A stretch of 64,000 nucleotides of DNA from Vibrio sp. HA2012 (GCF_002812955.1 NZ_PFXK01000005.1:62001-126000), one strand, 5' to 3'; numbered from the stretch's first letter, positions 50,756-60,721 are shown. The notes: generated from the sequence alone by a model not told the origin. Numbers and translations: made by a program.

Positions 50756-51841
50756 TCAACAAACTGCAACAGACTTAACCTGAGCCCAGACATCCATACC
50801 TGTTGTAAGCGATAATTTTTTCAGTGAATGCTGAGTGATCAGAGACAATAACCGGGTTCCATGCCGGGTTTCAAGCAATAATGCTACTTCTCCGGGTTTC
50901 GCTGTCGACTCTATTTGCTTTATCGTTACCGGGATTTCATTAGAAATGGATGAATCTTCCGGCATACTCAGGCAAATACCGACATCAGATGCAAGAATAC
51001 GGCACCGATACTGTTCACCGATAGTCCCGTAATGCCCCAGGATCCAGAGATTCGTCTGTTCACCAATATCCAGCCGGGTCATATGGTCGGCACAATGCTC
51101 CACAATTTTCGTCTCGACAATACTGCCGAGTCCCGTACCGAACAATGCCTGATGTTGTGGATCTGACATAATATTAAGCGCAGAGTCTGAAGCCACTATT
51201 CTGCCCTGATCGAATAACACGATATGATCGGCAAGTCTTGCTAACTCTTCCATAGCATGCGTGACATATATTACAGGGATAGACAACTCTTTATGTAATC
51301 TCTCAAGGTATGGCAGGATCTCTGCCTTACGTCCGTTATCCAGAGCAGAAAGAGGCTCATCCATTAATAATAGATCCGGAGATGTCAGCAATGCTCTGGC
51401 TATAGACACCCTCTGTCTCTCTCCTCCGGACAAACGAGCTGTAGAACGATCCAGAAGATGCTCAATACCCAGCAAAGAACATACACTCTCTTTCTCAACT
51501 CTGCGTTTTGACGAAGCAATTCGTTTTAACCCATATTCCAGATTCTGCTGCACAGTGAGGTGGGGAAACAAACCAGCTTCCTGAAAGACATAACCAATAT
51601 TGCGTTTATAGGTAGGAATAAAAAGACCATTCCCGGAATCCTGCCACACTTCACCCGCAGCAGAGAAATAGCCTTCACTCAGTTTTTCCAGCCCGGCCAT
51701 CGCCCGGAGGCAGGTCGTTTTACCTGAACCAGAATGACCGAACAACACAGTAACACCTTTAGCAGGCAAGGTCAGATCCAGACTGAGGGAAAAACCCTCA
51801 TAACGGATCTCAAATTTGGCGACAATGCAGTTTTTATTCAT
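50756..51841 (-). CDS. modC: Molybdate ABC transporter ATP-binding protein ModC
   Basis: ModC energises molybdate import. The 361 residues contain Walker A GHSGSGKTT (about residues 35-43), the signature LSGGERQRVSIARAL, Walker B LLLMDEPLSALD, the H-loop VTHAMEEL, and a C-terminal TOBE/Mop domain (from about EIPVTIKQIESTAKPGEVALLLET). It is the last gene of modABC, 28 bases after modB, and is convergent with yebG. Confidence 0.95.
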   Translation of the reverse strand: MNKNCIVAKFEIRYEGFSLSLDLTLPAKGVTVLFGHSGSGKTTCLRAMAGLEKLSEGYFSAAGEVWQDSGNGLFIPTYKRNIGYVFQEAGLFPHLTVQQNLEYGLKRIASSKRRVEKESVCSLLGIEHLLDRSTARLSGGERQRVSIARALLTSPDLLLMDEPLSALDNGRKAEILPYLERLHKELSIPVIYVTHAMEELARLADHIVLFDQGRIVASDSALNIMSDPQHQALFGTGLGSIVETKIVEHCADHMTRLDIGEQTNLWILGHYGTIGEQYRCRILASDVGICLSMPEDSSISNEIPVTIKQIESTAKPGEVALLLETRHGTRLLSLITQHSLKKLSLTTGMDVWAQVKSVAVC

Positions 51842-51869
51842 AACATCTTTCCTCTGCGGTCACCCCAAC

Positions 51870-52544
51870 TTAACTGAACCGGGAACGGTGTTTATTGTTA
51901 AGCCAGTACATGCCTAACAGGGCAATAAAGGAAAACAGAACCATTCCTCCGGCAAGGATATGCGCCTTATCATATTCCAATGCTTCAGCATAGTTATAAA
52001 TCTCTACTGAGATGACCCGGGTTTTTCCGGGAACATTACCGCCAATCATCAGCACAACACCAAACTCACCCAGTGTATGACAAAAGCCCATCACACCAGC
52101 AGAAAATACCCCCGGCCAGGCTAAAGGCAAAGTAACAGAAAAAAAGGTATCCCAAGGAGATGCTCTGAGTGTAGCAGCCACTTCTAGGGGTCTTTTACCT
52201 ATGGCATCAAATGCGTTCTGTAATGGCTGAATAACAAAAGGGAGAGAATGAACAATGCAGGCAATGGCTATACCAGCAAAAGAGAAAGGTAACTGTTCCA
52301 GTCCCAACCAGTGAACCCATTGCCCAACTGCACCATGTGGCCCCATGAGCAACAACAAGTAAAAACCTAATACTGTAGGGGGGAGCACCATAGGTAAAGT
52401 AAAAATGGCAACCACTACCCCTTTATAACGACTTTTAGTACTGGACAACCACCATGCAAGCGGTACTGCAATCAGTAATAACCAGACGGTCACCACCGTG
52501 GCTAACTTCAAGGTGGTGACTATAACGTTAAGATCCAATTCCAT
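51870..52544 (-). CDS. modB: Molybdate ABC transporter permease ModB
   Basis: ModB forms the membrane channel for molybdate. The 224 residues contain five or more hydrophobic helices and the permease EAA loop EVAATLRASPWDTFFSVTLPLAWPGV that docks with ModC. PMVLPPTVLGFYLLLLMG is typical of ModB. It lies between modA and modC with gaps of under 30 bases. Confidence 0.95.
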   Translation of the reverse strand: MELDLNVIVTTLKLATVVTVWLLLIAVPLAWWLSSTKSRYKGVVVAIFTLPMVLPPTVLGFYLLLLMGPHGAVGQWVHWLGLEQLPFSFAGIAIACIVHSLPFVIQPLQNAFDAIGKRPLEVAATLRASPWDTFFSVTLPLAWPGVFSAGVMGFCHTLGEFGVVLMIGGNVPGKTRVISVEIYNYAEALEYDKAHILAGGMVLFSFIALLGMYWLNNKHRSRFS

Positions 52545-52563
52545 ATGGACAATCTTCAGTGGG

Positions 52564-53304
52564 TTACTTGTAACCGAATGAAGCGATCAGAGCTTTTGCT
52601 CTGGTACTTTGCAGATAATCCATCAGATGTTTTGCCGCAGAATTATTCTGTCCTTTCGATAGTAAAACTGCATCCTGCTTAATAGGAGCATACAGATCAG
52701 CCGGAATCTCCCAGTGAGAACCGTCAGCAAACTGGCCATCTTTATACACCTGGGACATGGCCAGGAAACCGACATCAGCATTACCGGTAACAACAAACTG
52801 ATAGGTGGGGTTTAAGCCTTTTCCCATAACAAATTTAGGCTCCAGCACAGAATAAATTCCTAACTTTTCCATCGCCTGCTGAGCAGCCAGACCATACGGT
52901 GCCAGCTTAGGGTTTGCAAGAGCAATATGCTTCACTTTTTCTTCAAGAAGTACCCGTTCGCTGCCATTAACCAGAGCCTTATCCGGTGACCAGAGAACCA
53001 GTTTCCCCTGAGCATAAGTAAACCGATCCGTTGCCAGATTATCAGCTTCCAGTTTTTCCGGACGCTTGGTATCTGCTGCCAGAAAAACATCAAACGGAGC
53101 ACCATTAACAATTTGTGCATAAAGCTGTCCGGTAGAACCGGTACTCAGGGTGACATCGTCACCGGTCACCTGTTTAAAATCCTTAGCAATAACCTGCATC
53201 GGTCCATAAAAATTATTTGCCACGGCAACCGTGACGTCTTCAGCACTAACTCCTGCCGATAATACAGCCGCTAATATTGAAACTACGCCAGTTATTCTTT
53301 TCAT
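52564..53304 (-). CDS. modA: Molybdate-binding periplasmic protein ModA
   Basis: ModA captures molybdate in the periplasm and delivers it to ModBC. The 246-residue precursor has a signal peptide (MKRITGVVSILAAVLSAGVSA). The binding-protein motifs VAVANNFYGPMQVIAKDF and LSTGSTGQLYAQIVNGAPFDVFLAAD are present, the latter with residues that contact the oxyanion. LANPKLAPYGLAAQQAME is the usual hinge region. It heads modABC; a good minus-strand -10 box lies upstream. Confidence 0.95.
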   Translation of the reverse strand: MKRITGVVSILAAVLSAGVSAEDVTVAVANNFYGPMQVIAKDFKQVTGDDVTLSTGSTGQLYAQIVNGAPFDVFLAADTKRPEKLEADNLATDRFTYAQGKLVLWSPDKALVNGSERVLLEEKVKHIALANPKLAPYGLAAQQAMEKLGIYSVLEPKFVMGKGLNPTYQFVVTGNADVGFLAMSQVYKDGQFADGSHWEIPADLYAPIKQDAVLLSKGQNNSAAKHLMDYLQSTRAKALIASFGYK

Positions 53305-53774
53305 TACGGATATTCCTCCATGAATGCACCGAAAAAACCATGCAGCGATATAGATGCATTCAGATTCTGCCGCCGCCGGGTATTATAGGCAACACAAAAA
53401 GACTGAACGCAGAACAAAGACTGCACATTTAAAATGTCCTGATTATTGTTTCGTTAATTCCTTTAACTATGTGACTAATATCACATCAAAACATCCTATA
53501 TCACAGACCAACATGATGGCAAGTCTGAATTCTATGATTATTATGGTTATTTTCTGCTCATCAGAATTTCTTATTAAAGAAATATATCGCCCAAAAGACA
53601 AGACATATCATTTTGCAGACTTTATCAGATTCAACCCTTTCATCTTGTCCACAGGCTCTTTATGATTCAGTTAACAGTTTTTAAGAACAACGATCCGTCA
53701 GAAGCGTGTCCGTCTGCTCAACCGGCGTTACACCAGACGTTCTAACGGCCCACTACTATGGAGATACAAAGACA
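53305..53774. promoter_or_regulatory. Intergenic region between divergent modA and dapD
   Basis: These 470 bases hold both promoters. A perfect minus-strand -10 (TATAAT, read from 53387 to 53382) probably serves modA, although its -35 is weak. The imperfect palindrome GCAGCGATATAGATGC at 53343-53358, downstream of that start, could be a ModE-like site, but the match is partial. TGTGACTAATATCACA at 53470-53485 is a perfect CRP consensus. An open frame at 53354-53665 has no coding character. dapD has ribosome site GGAGA at 53760-53764. Confidence 0.55.
53470..53485. promoter_or_regulatory. Perfect CRP consensus site
   Basis: TGTGA-CTAATA-TCACA matches all ten conserved CRP positions. It is centred about 102 bases upstream of the predicted modA transcription start and 297 bases upstream of dapD, so the target gene is open. 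Confidence 0.7.
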
Positions 53775-54806
53775 ATGGCATATTTCTCTCTTGCATTCGG
53801 CAGTGCAACCAAAAACCGTGATGGAAAAATCATCGAAGCATTCTTTCCGAATCCGCTACTGAATCCGGCTGACGCTCTGGTCAATGCCCTGAGTCAGATC
53901 AGTGGTTATACCGGTGGTAACCAGTCTATTGAAATCACTCCAGCTCAGAGTGCGGAGCTAGCAACCGCTTTTGCCGCTCATGCCGAGAGTGCCAATGCCT
54001 CTTTTGCGGAGCAAGCAGCCAATGCCGGACAACCATTAGTACTGGTGATTCTGGAAACCGATGAGCAACCTCAGTCTGTTGCTGAAGGTTTCCTAAAACT
54101 GCAACTGATTTCTCACCGTCTGGTTCAGCCACACGGTATCGTACTTGACGGTATTTTTGGCCTGCTGCACAACATTGCATGGACGAATGAAGGTCCCATC
54201 GATCTACCGGAACTGGCACAACGTCAGATTGAAGCCCGTCTGGCAGGCCGTGCTCTGAGCGTCGACTGTGTAGACAAGTTCCCTAAAATGGTCGATTACG
54301 TGGTTCCGACCGGTGTTCGTATCGCAGATACATCACGTGTTCGTCTGGGTGCCCATGTGGGTGAAGGCACAACCGTAATGCACGAAGGTTTTATTAACTT
54401 CAATGCGGGTACTACCGGCGTCAGTATGGTCGAAGGTCGTATTTCTGCAGGTGTTATGGTGGGTAACGGCTCCGATATCGGCGGCGGTGCATCCATTATG
54501 GGCACTCTGTCCGGTGGCGGTAAAGTCGTTGTATCTATTGGTGAAAACAGCCTGCTGGGTGCTAATGCCGGCTTGGGCTTCCCGCTGGGTGATCGTTGCA
54601 CTATCGAATCAGGCTTATATGTCACTGCAGGCTCCAAGGTACGGATGCTGGACTCTGAAGGTAAAGAAGTCGAATATGCAAAAGCCCGTGATCTGGCTGG
54701 TAAACCAGACCTGCTGTTCCGCCGTAACTCGATGACTGGTCAAATTGAATGTCTGACCAATAAATCTGCTGTAGAGCTGAATAGTGAACTGCACAGCAAC
54801 AACTGA
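53775..54806 (+). CDS. dapD: Tetrahydrodipicolinate N-succinyltransferase DapD
   Basis: DapD succinylates tetrahydrodipicolinate in the lysine and diaminopimelate pathway. I chose ATG at 53775 (MAYFSLAFGSATKNRDGK), giving 343 residues, the long form found in vibrios and pseudomonads. The open frame extends 23 codons upstream without family support. A left-handed beta-helix with hexapeptide repeats appears from about residue 190 (SRVRLGAHVGEGTTVMHEGFINFNAGTTG). The ribosome site is GGAGA at 53760-53764. Confidence 0.95.
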   Translation: MAYFSLAFGSATKNRDGKIIEAFFPNPLLNPADALVNALSQISGYTGGNQSIEITPAQSAELATAFAAHAESANASFAEQAANAGQPLVLVILETDEQPQSVAEGFLKLQLISHRLVQPHGIVLDGIFGLLHNIAWTNEGPIDLPELAQRQIEARLAGRALSVDCVDKFPKMVDYVVPTGVRIADTSRVRLGAHVGEGTTVMHEGFINFNAGTTGVSMVEGRISAGVMVGNGSDIGGGASIMGTLSGGGKVVVSIGENSLLGANAGLGFPLGDRCTIESGLYVTAGSKVRMLDSEGKEVEYAKARDLAGKPDLLFRRNSMTGQIECLTNKSAVELNSELHSNN

Positions 54807-54832
54807 TTAACAGCAACCTCTTATTATTCATA

Positions 54833-54855
54833 CGGGAGAAAACGCTTTTCTCCCG
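54833..54855 (+). terminator. Hairpin after dapD
   Basis: CGGGAGAAAA (54833-54842) and TTTTCTCCCG (54846-54855) form a ten-pair stem with loop CGC, 27 bases after the dapD stop. The T-run lies inside the stem and none follows it, so termination strength is uncertain. Confidence 0.55.
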
Positions 54856-54945
54856 CTCCATCTAACTGACCAACGTTTACATAAAAAACTTTCCATAAAA
54901 AACAATGAATTGATAATATATTCACGTATACACCCATGCAATATA

Positions 54946-54961
54946 GTTGCATCGTTTACAC
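54946..54961 (+). promoter_or_regulatory. Possible GalR operator upstream of galR
   Basis: GTTGCATCGTTTACAC has a full right half-site (CGTTTACAC) of the same motif seen twice upstream of galE, but a poor left half. Autoregulation by the GalR-type protein would explain it. Confidence 0.45.
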
Positions 54962-55004
54962 TACATCAGCGATAATAAAGACTTCCTATTCAGAGAGTTC
55001 CAGC

Positions 55005-56003
55005 ATGGCGACGATAAAAGATGTAGCAAAGGAAGCCGGCGTATCTGTCGCAACAGTATCCCGGGTTATCAACAATTCTCCTAAAGCAAGCGCAGCCTCC
55101 ATAAATTCAGTAAAGCAGGCCATGACAAAACTCGGTTATCGCCCAAACGCCAATGCCCGGGCTCTGGTCAGCCAGAGTACCCAGACCGTCGGCGTTCTGG
55201 TGGCAGATGTCTCAGATCCATTTTTCGGTACTCTGGTCAAAGCGGCGGATAACATTGCTCATGCCCATGGCAAGCATCTTCTGGTCTGTAATGGTTATCA
55301 TCATGCTGATCAGGAAAAAGCAGCTATAGAACTCCTGATTAACAGCCGCTGTGACTCTTTGATCATTCATTCTAAAGCCCTTTCCGATGATGAACTAATA
55401 CGCTATGCCGCTGAAGTTAAAGGTATGGTATTAATTAACCGCTACATTTCTGAGCTGGCCGACCGTTGTATCTCTCTAGATAACCACAGGGGCGCTTACC
55501 TTGCTACTGAATTTCTGATCCGCAACGGACATACGAAGATTGCACATATTGCGTCTTCTCATGCTATTGAAGATACGGATGCACGTATTGATGGCTATCT
55601 CGACGCAATGCGTGATAACCATCTGGAGCCATCCAGAAGCTATATCGAATATGGAGAGCCGGACAGTGAAGGCGGAGAACTGGCTACCCAGAACCTGCTG
55701 ATGAAAGCGGTTGATTTTACGGCTGTCGTTGCCTACAACGATTATATGGCGGTCGGAGCTCTATCGGTATTCGAAGAAAATGCTATCCATGTCCCACAGC
55801 AGGTATCCATCGTCGGCTTCGATGACGGATTACTGGCAAAATATGTTCATCCCAAATTGACAACCATTCGCTACCCGATTCAACTGATGGCGGAAAGAGC
55901 AGCAAATCTGTCCCTACAGTTGGCAAAAGGGGAGAGGCCGGATTCAGGTTCAAACCGGTTTGCACCAACCATCGTCAGACGGATGTCAGTCGAGAAAATT
56001 TAG
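55005..56003 (+). CDS. galR: LacI-family galactose operon regulator (GalR/GalS type)
   Basis: This repressor most likely controls galETKM. I chose ATG at 55005 (MATIKDVAKEAGVSVATVSRVINN), giving 332 residues. The helix-turn-helix and hinge occupy residues 1-60, followed by a periplasmic-binding-protein-like sensor domain. DVSDPFFGTLVKAADNIAHAHGKHLLVCNGYHH and SIVGFDDGLLAKYVHPKLTTIRYP are close to E. coli GalR/GalS. It is convergent with galM. GalR and GalS cannot be separated from sequence alone. Confidence 0.9.
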   Translation: MATIKDVAKEAGVSVATVSRVINNSPKASAASINSVKQAMTKLGYRPNANARALVSQSTQTVGVLVADVSDPFFGTLVKAADNIAHAHGKHLLVCNGYHHADQEKAAIELLINSRCDSLIIHSKALSDDELIRYAAEVKGMVLINRYISELADRCISLDNHRGAYLATEFLIRNGHTKIAHIASSHAIEDTDARIDGYLDAMRDNHLEPSRSYIEYGEPDSEGGELATQNLLMKAVDFTAVVAYNDYMAVGALSVFEENAIHVPQQVSIVGFDDGLLAKYVHPKLTTIRYPIQLMAERAANLSLQLAKGERPDSGSNRFAPTIVRRMSVEKI

Positions 56004-56030
56004 AGCTTCCCCGGAGCACCGAGGAAACTC
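56003..56030. terminator. Imperfect hairpin between galR and galM
   Basis: GAG-TTCC-CGG (56003-56014) pairs with CCG-GGAA-CTC (56019-56030) with two C-A mismatches and loop AGCA. On the minus strand TAAATTTTC follows. It separates the convergent ends of galR and galM. Confidence 0.5.
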
Positions 56031-56044
56031 ATATACATAAATGG

Positions 56045-57100
56045 CTAAAACTCAAACAGATACGTTGTTTCAAAGCTGTACTCATCATCAGGCTGCAAAA
56101 TACAGCTTACCTGATCCCACTCCGGATGGTTTGGCGAGTCAGGTAGGAACTGAGTCTCCAGAGCGAAGCCCGCATAATCAATATACTCACCTCCGCTACG
56201 GTTCGGTTCACCGGCCAGCCAGTTACCAGTATACAACTGCAATGCTGGTTTATCTGTAAAGACTTTCAGAGTAATTGCGTTATCGGGAGAACACACTTCT
56301 GCAGCACATGCTCCCTGTCTGCATTCCGGATTCAGCAGGTAAGCGTGATCATAACCTTTAACCTTCTGCTGCTGTACATCTTTCAGCAGATCCTGACCAA
56401 TGGTCTTCGCCTGACGGAAATCAAAACCGGTTCCGGAAACAGACTCCAACTCACCCAGAGGGATCCCGGCTTCAGTGATCGGCAAATACTGATCCGCATC
56501 GATCCGTAATGTATGTCCTTTACAGCAGATACCCGACTCGGGAGCGATCAGATTGAAATAGGCGTGATTGGTCAGATTCACCGGCGTCGGTTTATCCGTC
56601 GTTGCATGGTAACGAATAACCACCCGGTTATCCGCCGTCAACTGATAAGTCACCGAAGCCTTTACTTGTCCCGGAAATCCCTGGTCACCATCGGCTGACA
56701 ATAACCCGAAACGGACAAAATCCTCCCCCTGCTCTTCAATATCCCAGCGCCGCTTGTCGAAACCGCTCATCCCGCCATGCAGAGTATTGCCTGATTGGTT
56801 GGTACTTAGCTGATAGCTCTGGCCACTAATAGAAAATTGTCCGGATCCTATACGGTTAGCATAACGGCCAACCGTTGTTCCGATATAACTGCTTAATCCC
56901 CGGAAATCAGACATTGTCGAGACGCCCAGCATCACCTCTCGATTTTCTTCTTTCAGCGGCAGGATACAACTGAGCCAGGTGGCTCCGATATCCATAAAGG
57001 TTACCGACATTCCCGATACATTACGTAATGTCACCAGCGTTGCCGGACTGCCGTCAAACGCGGCTTCAGCCGTCATTGTTTCCCTGAGAGTCTCAGACAT
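56045..57100 (-). CDS. galM: Galactose mutarotase (aldose 1-epimerase)
   Basis: GalM interconverts alpha and beta D-galactose so that GalK receives its substrate. The 351 residues contain NRIGSGQFSISGQSYQLSTNQSGNTLHGG and the catalytic histidine of NLTNHAYFNL. LYTGNWL and the catalytic glutamate of GFALETQFLPDSPNHPEW lie near the C-terminus. It is the last gene of the gal cluster, nine bases after galK. Confidence 0.95.
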   Translation of the reverse strand: MSETLRETMTAEAAFDGSPATLVTLRNVSGMSVTFMDIGATWLSCILPLKEENREVMLGVSTMSDFRGLSSYIGTTVGRYANRIGSGQFSISGQSYQLSTNQSGNTLHGGMSGFDKRRWDIEEQGEDFVRFGLLSADGDQGFPGQVKASVTYQLTADNRVVIRYHATTDKPTPVNLTNHAYFNLIAPESGICCKGHTLRIDADQYLPITEAGIPLGELESVSGTGFDFRQAKTIGQDLLKDVQQQKVKGYDHAYLLNPECRQGACAAEVCSPDNAITLKVFTDKPALQLYTGNWLAGEPNRSGGEYIDYAGFALETQFLPDSPNHPEWDQVSCILQPDDEYSFETTYLFEF

Positions 57101-57109
57101 ATGATATCC

Positions 57110-58270
57110 TTAACGTGCTTCTACTAATCCGGCTCCTGATGTTGCCTGACAGACGTAGATAGTTGCTTTCAGACCCGTTTCTGCTTCATAACGGGCTTCC
57201 ACGGTTTGCTTCACTTTATCGGCCAATGATGGTGGAACCAGAGCCACAATACAGCCGCCAAAGCCACCGCCGGTCATACGAACACCGCCCTCATCACCAA
57301 GCACCTCTTTAACCATATCAACTAAGGCATCAATTTCTTTGACTGTGATCTCGAAATCATCACGCATTGAACGATGGGACTCAGCCATCAGCTCACCCAT
57401 GCGTTTAATATCTCCGGCCTCCAGCGCCAGTGCAGCAGCTTCCGTCCGCTCATTTTCGGTGATCACATGCCGGGCACGCATAGCGACAACGTCATCCAGC
57501 TCTGCCATCCGTTCATTAAACTGCCCGGCAGACACATCCCGTAATGCTTTTACCCCAAATATCCGGGCAGCTTCTTCACACTGCTGACGGCGGGTGTTGT
57601 ATTCACTATCCACCAGCCCACGCTGTTTATTCGAGTTAATGATCATCACAACAACATCTTCCGGCATGGACACCGCTTTGGTCTCCAGAGAACGGCAATC
57701 GATCAGTAAGGCATGGTTCTCCTTACCTTCAGCAGAAATCAGCTGATCCATGATGCCGCAATTACAGCCAACAAACTCATTCTCAGCCTGCTGCCCGTTC
57801 AAAGCAATCTCCGCCTGAGAGATATCCAGTTTGTATAATTCCTTAAACGTCTGGCCGATCACCACTTCCAAAGCAGCAGAAGAACTCAGACCGGCTCCCT
57901 GCGGAACATTCCCCGACACGGCAATATCCATCCCGCGGAACGAATACCCTCGTTCCTGAAGACATTTAACCACACCACGAATATAGTTAGCCCACATACA
58001 GTCCGGTTGAAACTCAATCTCTTTTGTCAGATCAAACTGATTGATTTCATTAGCGTAATCAATTGATACGATCCGTACGATATCATCATGGCGTTTTGCC
58101 GCTGCTACTACCGCCTGGTAGTTGATAGCACAAGGCAGAACAAAACCATCATTATAATCCGTGTGTTCACCAATCAGATTAACCCGACCAGGTGCCTGAA
58201 TTATATGAGTAGGAACATAATCAAAGGTAGCAGCAAAGGCGTCTTTCACGCTCTGAATTAATGGAGTCAT
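57110..58270 (-). CDS. galK: Galactokinase
   Basis: GalK phosphorylates alpha-D-galactose at C1. The 386 residues contain the galactokinase signature [22 protein letters not shown], the ATP-binding [17 protein letters not shown], and the third GHMP motif [17 protein letters not shown] chose ATG at 58270 ([12 protein letters not shown]). An ATG at 58294 would add eight residues (MTITETRL) that the family lacks. It follows galT after 85 bases. Confidence 0.96.
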   Translation of the reverse strand: MTPLIQSVKDAFAATFDYVPTHIIQAPGRVNLIGEHTDYNDGFVLPCAINYQAVVAAAKRHDDIVRIVSIDYANEINQFDLTKEIEFQPDCMWANYIRGVVKCLQERGYSFRGMDIAVSGNVPQGAGLSSSAALEVVIGQTFKELYKLDISQAEIALNGQQAENEFVGCNCGIMDQLISAEGKENHALLIDCRSLETKAVSMPEDVVVMIINSNKQRGLVDSEYNTRRQQCEEAARIFGVKALRDVSAGQFNERMAELDDVVAMRARHVITENERTEAAALALEAGDIKRMGELMAESHRSMRDDFEITVKEIDALVDMVKEVLGDEGGVRMTGGGFGGCIVALVPPSLADKVKQTVEARYEAETGLKATIYVCQATSGAGLVEAR

Positions 58271-58355
58271 AAGTCTTGTCTCTGTTATTGTCATCGTGAG
58301 TTGTCATCGATCCCCATCTCTCTTCATACCAGCAGAAACGGGAAGCCGGGTTGTA

Positions 58356-59411
58356 TTATTTCAGCTCTTTATAGTGAATATCGCTCAGATCACGCAGCCT
58401 CTGAGCCGCCTGCTCTGCCGTCAGATCCCGCTGAGATTCAGCCAGCATTTCATATCCCACCATAAACTTACGTACCGTGGCACTGCGCAGCAATGGCGGA
58501 TAGAAAAGTGCGTGTAATTGCCAGTGATTGGTATCTGTTCCTGCTTCAAAGAACGGCGCATAATGCCAGCCCATAGAATAAGGGAAAGAACACTGGAACA
58601 AGTTATCATAACGACTGGTCAGCTTCTTGATAGCCAATGCCAAATCATCCCGCTGTTCATCTGTCAGCTCGTTCATACGCCGGATATGTGCTTTCGGTAA
58701 CAGCATGGTTTCAAACGGCCATGCTGCCCAGTACGGAACCACCGCTACCCAGTGTGCCGTCTCTACCACAATACGCTCACCCGCTTTCAGCTCGGCTGCA
58801 ACATAGTCCACCAGTAAACTTGAACCATATTGCTCATAGTAATCTTTCAGGTGTTTTTCTTTACGCTCGATCTCATTAGGCAAAAAACTGTTTGCCCAAA
58901 TCTGACCATGCGGATGAGGCTGCGAACACCCCATGGTTTCACCTTTATTCTCAAAAGCCTGAACCCAGATATATTCTTTACCCAACTCTTCAATCTGTTC
59001 GTTCCAGGTATCAATCACACTCCGAATCTTATCCAGCGGCAATTCAGGCAGAGTCTTACTGTGATCAGGAGAGAAACAGATGACCCTGCTCAGACCTCTT
59101 ACTCCCTGAGTCCGGAACAGAGGATTCTCTGATTCAGGGGCATCAGGAGAGTCAGTCATCAATGCAGCAAAATCATTGTTAAATACATACGTACCCTGAT
59201 AATCCGGGTTTTTATCTCCAGAGATCCGGGTATTACCTGCACACAAAAAACATTTCTCATCATAGGTCGGTAATTCAGCAACCGATGGTTTTTCATCCTG
59301 TCCGCTCCAGGGGCGCTTAGCTCGGTGCGGAGAAACCAGAATCCACTGACCTGTCAGCGGGTTATAACGACGATGTGGATGATCCACCGGATTAAATTCA
59401 ATGTGTGACAT
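58356..59411 (-). CDS. galT: Galactose-1-phosphate uridylyltransferase
   Basis: GalT exchanges UDP between UDP-glucose and galactose-1-phosphate. The 351 residues start [19 protein letters not shown] from ATG 59411; an upstream ATG at 59441 adds ten unsupported residues. The active site [10 protein letters not shown] and the zinc residues of CFLCAGNTR are present. A strong terminator lies between galE and this gene, so its expression may be lower than galE. Confidence 0.96.
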   Translation of the reverse strand: MSHIEFNPVDHPHRRYNPLTGQWILVSPHRAKRPWSGQDEKPSVAELPTYDEKCFLCAGNTRISGDKNPDYQGTYVFNNDFAALMTDSPDAPESENPLFRTQGVRGLSRVICFSPDHSKTLPELPLDKIRSVIDTWNEQIEELGKEYIWVQAFENKGETMGCSQPHPHGQIWANSFLPNEIERKEKHLKDYYEQYGSSLLVDYVAAELKAGERIVVETAHWVAVVPYWAAWPFETMLLPKAHIRRMNELTDEQRDDLALAIKKLTSRYDNLFQCSFPYSMGWHYAPFFEAGTDTNHWQLHALFYPPLLRSATVRKFMVGYEMLAESQRDLTAEQAAQRLRDLSDIHYKELK

Positions 59412-59496
59412 ATACTCTTCTCTCAACTCCCGGATACACATCTGCCCACACAGATACGTATCAACCTAAAAACAATTCCGGCCAAAAAACAGGTGC

Positions 59497-59533
59497 AAAA
59501 AACCCTCAGATAGCGCTTCAATACGCTATCTGA
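59497..59533 (-). terminator. Strong intrinsic terminator between galE and galT
   Basis: On the minus strand TCAGATAGCG (59533-59524) pairs with CGCTATCTGA (59515-59506) and is followed by GGG and TTTTTT (59502-59497). It begins 46 bases after the galE stop. Confidence 0.88.
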
Positions 59534-59579
59534 CCGGTTAAAAACACAGAGTTAGTAATGGATGCCGGGACGAGGGCTG

Positions 59580-60593
59580 CTACTGATACCCTTGCGGATT
59601 TTTGGACTGCCAGTGCCAGGTATCGGCCGTCATTTCAGCAACGGTTCGGGTCGCTTTCCAGCCCAGATCTTTTTCAGCTTTAGCTGTACTGGCCCAGCAC
59701 TCAGCAATATCCCCCGGCCGACGCGGACAAATTTCATATGGCACAGGTTTACCGCAGGCCTTAGCGAAAGCCTCAACCATTTCCAGAACACTGGAACCAT
59801 TGCCGGTGCCCAGATTATAAATATGCAATCCCTCTTTATCCCCCAGAGCATTCAGTGCTGCAATATGTCCGTCAGCCAGATCCATTACATGGATATAATC
59901 ACGCACACCAGTTCCGTCCGGTGTCGGGTAATCATTGCCGAACACCGATAGTTTTTCACGACGCCCTACCGCAACCTGGGCAATAAATGGCATCAGATTA
60001 TTGGGGATCCCTTGTGGATCTTCACCCATAGTGCCGGACGGATGAGCACCAACCGGATTAAAATACCGCAGCAGAGTAATGCTCCACTCCGGCTGAGATT
60101 TATAAAAATCCGCCAAACACTCTTCGACCATATATTTGCTGCGACCATACGGATTGGTCGTTGCTCCCACCGGGGAATCTTCAGTAATCGGAACAACTTC
60201 AGGATCACCATATACTGTGGCAGATGAACTGAACACAATGCTCTTCACCCCGGCTTTGCGCATTGCCCGCACCAGAACCAGCGAACCATTGACATTGTTA
60301 TCGTAATATTCCAGAGGCTTGCTGACCGATTCACCGACGGCTTTCAGACCCGCGAAATGGATCACGGCCTGTATATCGTTCTCACGAAAAACCTGATCCA
60401 AAAATGCTTCATCGCGGACATCTCCCTGATAAAAATCAGGACGAACACCGGTAAGGGATTCAATACGATCCAGCACGGTTAATTTACTGTTGCACAGGTT
60501 ATCGACAATAACAGGTACGATATCGGCCTTAATCATCTGTACACAGGTATGGCTGCCTATATAGCCCATACCACCGGTTACTAACACTTTCAC
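59580..60593 (-). CDS. galE: UDP-glucose 4-epimerase
   Basis: GalE interconverts UDP-galactose and UDP-glucose and also supplies UDP-galactose for polysaccharides. The 337 residues include the NAD motif TGGMGYIGSH, SSSATVYGDP, the catalytic YGRSK (Tyr-x-x-x-Lys), and the C-terminal GWKATRTVAEMTADTWHWQ. E. coli GalE has 338 residues. It is the promoter-proximal gene of galETKM, with CRP and operator sites upstream. Confidence 0.97.
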   Translation of the reverse strand: MKVLVTGGMGYIGSHTCVQMIKADIVPVIVDNLCNSKLTVLDRIESLTGVRPDFYQGDVRDEAFLDQVFRENDIQAVIHFAGLKAVGESVSKPLEYYDNNVNGSLVLVRAMRKAGVKSIVFSSSATVYGDPEVVPITEDSPVGATTNPYGRSKYMVEECLADFYKSQPEWSITLLRYFNPVGAHPSGTMGEDPQGIPNNLMPFIAQVAVGRREKLSVFGNDYPTPDGTGVRDYIHVMDLADGHIAALNALGDKEGLHIYNLGTGNGSSVLEMVEAFAKACGKPVPYEICPRRPGDIAECWASTAKAEKDLGWKATRTVAEMTADTWHWQSKNPQGYQ

Positions 60594-60703
60594 GATTTGC
60601 CTCTCTTTGCGCTCTCCTGCGCAGATAAGAATAAGTCCACAGTGCCGCCTTACCGGCTCCGCAGAAGTTGACTGAAGTTTATCAGTGTAATGGGCTGATG
60701 AAC

Positions 60704-60719
60704 TGTGATCAATCCCACA
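60704..60719 (-). promoter_or_regulatory. CRP site at the galE promoter
   Basis: TGTGA-TCAATC-CCACA matches nine of ten CRP consensus positions. It is two bases from the first GalR-type operator, an arrangement like the E. coli gal promoter. Confidence 0.75.
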
Positions 60720-60721
60720 TA

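Noticed and set aside
53354..53665. 103-codon plus-strand open frame between modA and dapD
   Set aside because: It covers the modA promoter and the CRP site, has no ribosome site and a low-complexity, atypical amino-acid composition.
54833..54855. A strong dapD terminator
   Set aside because: The stem is good but no T-run follows it, so I kept it only as a moderate-confidence transcript end.
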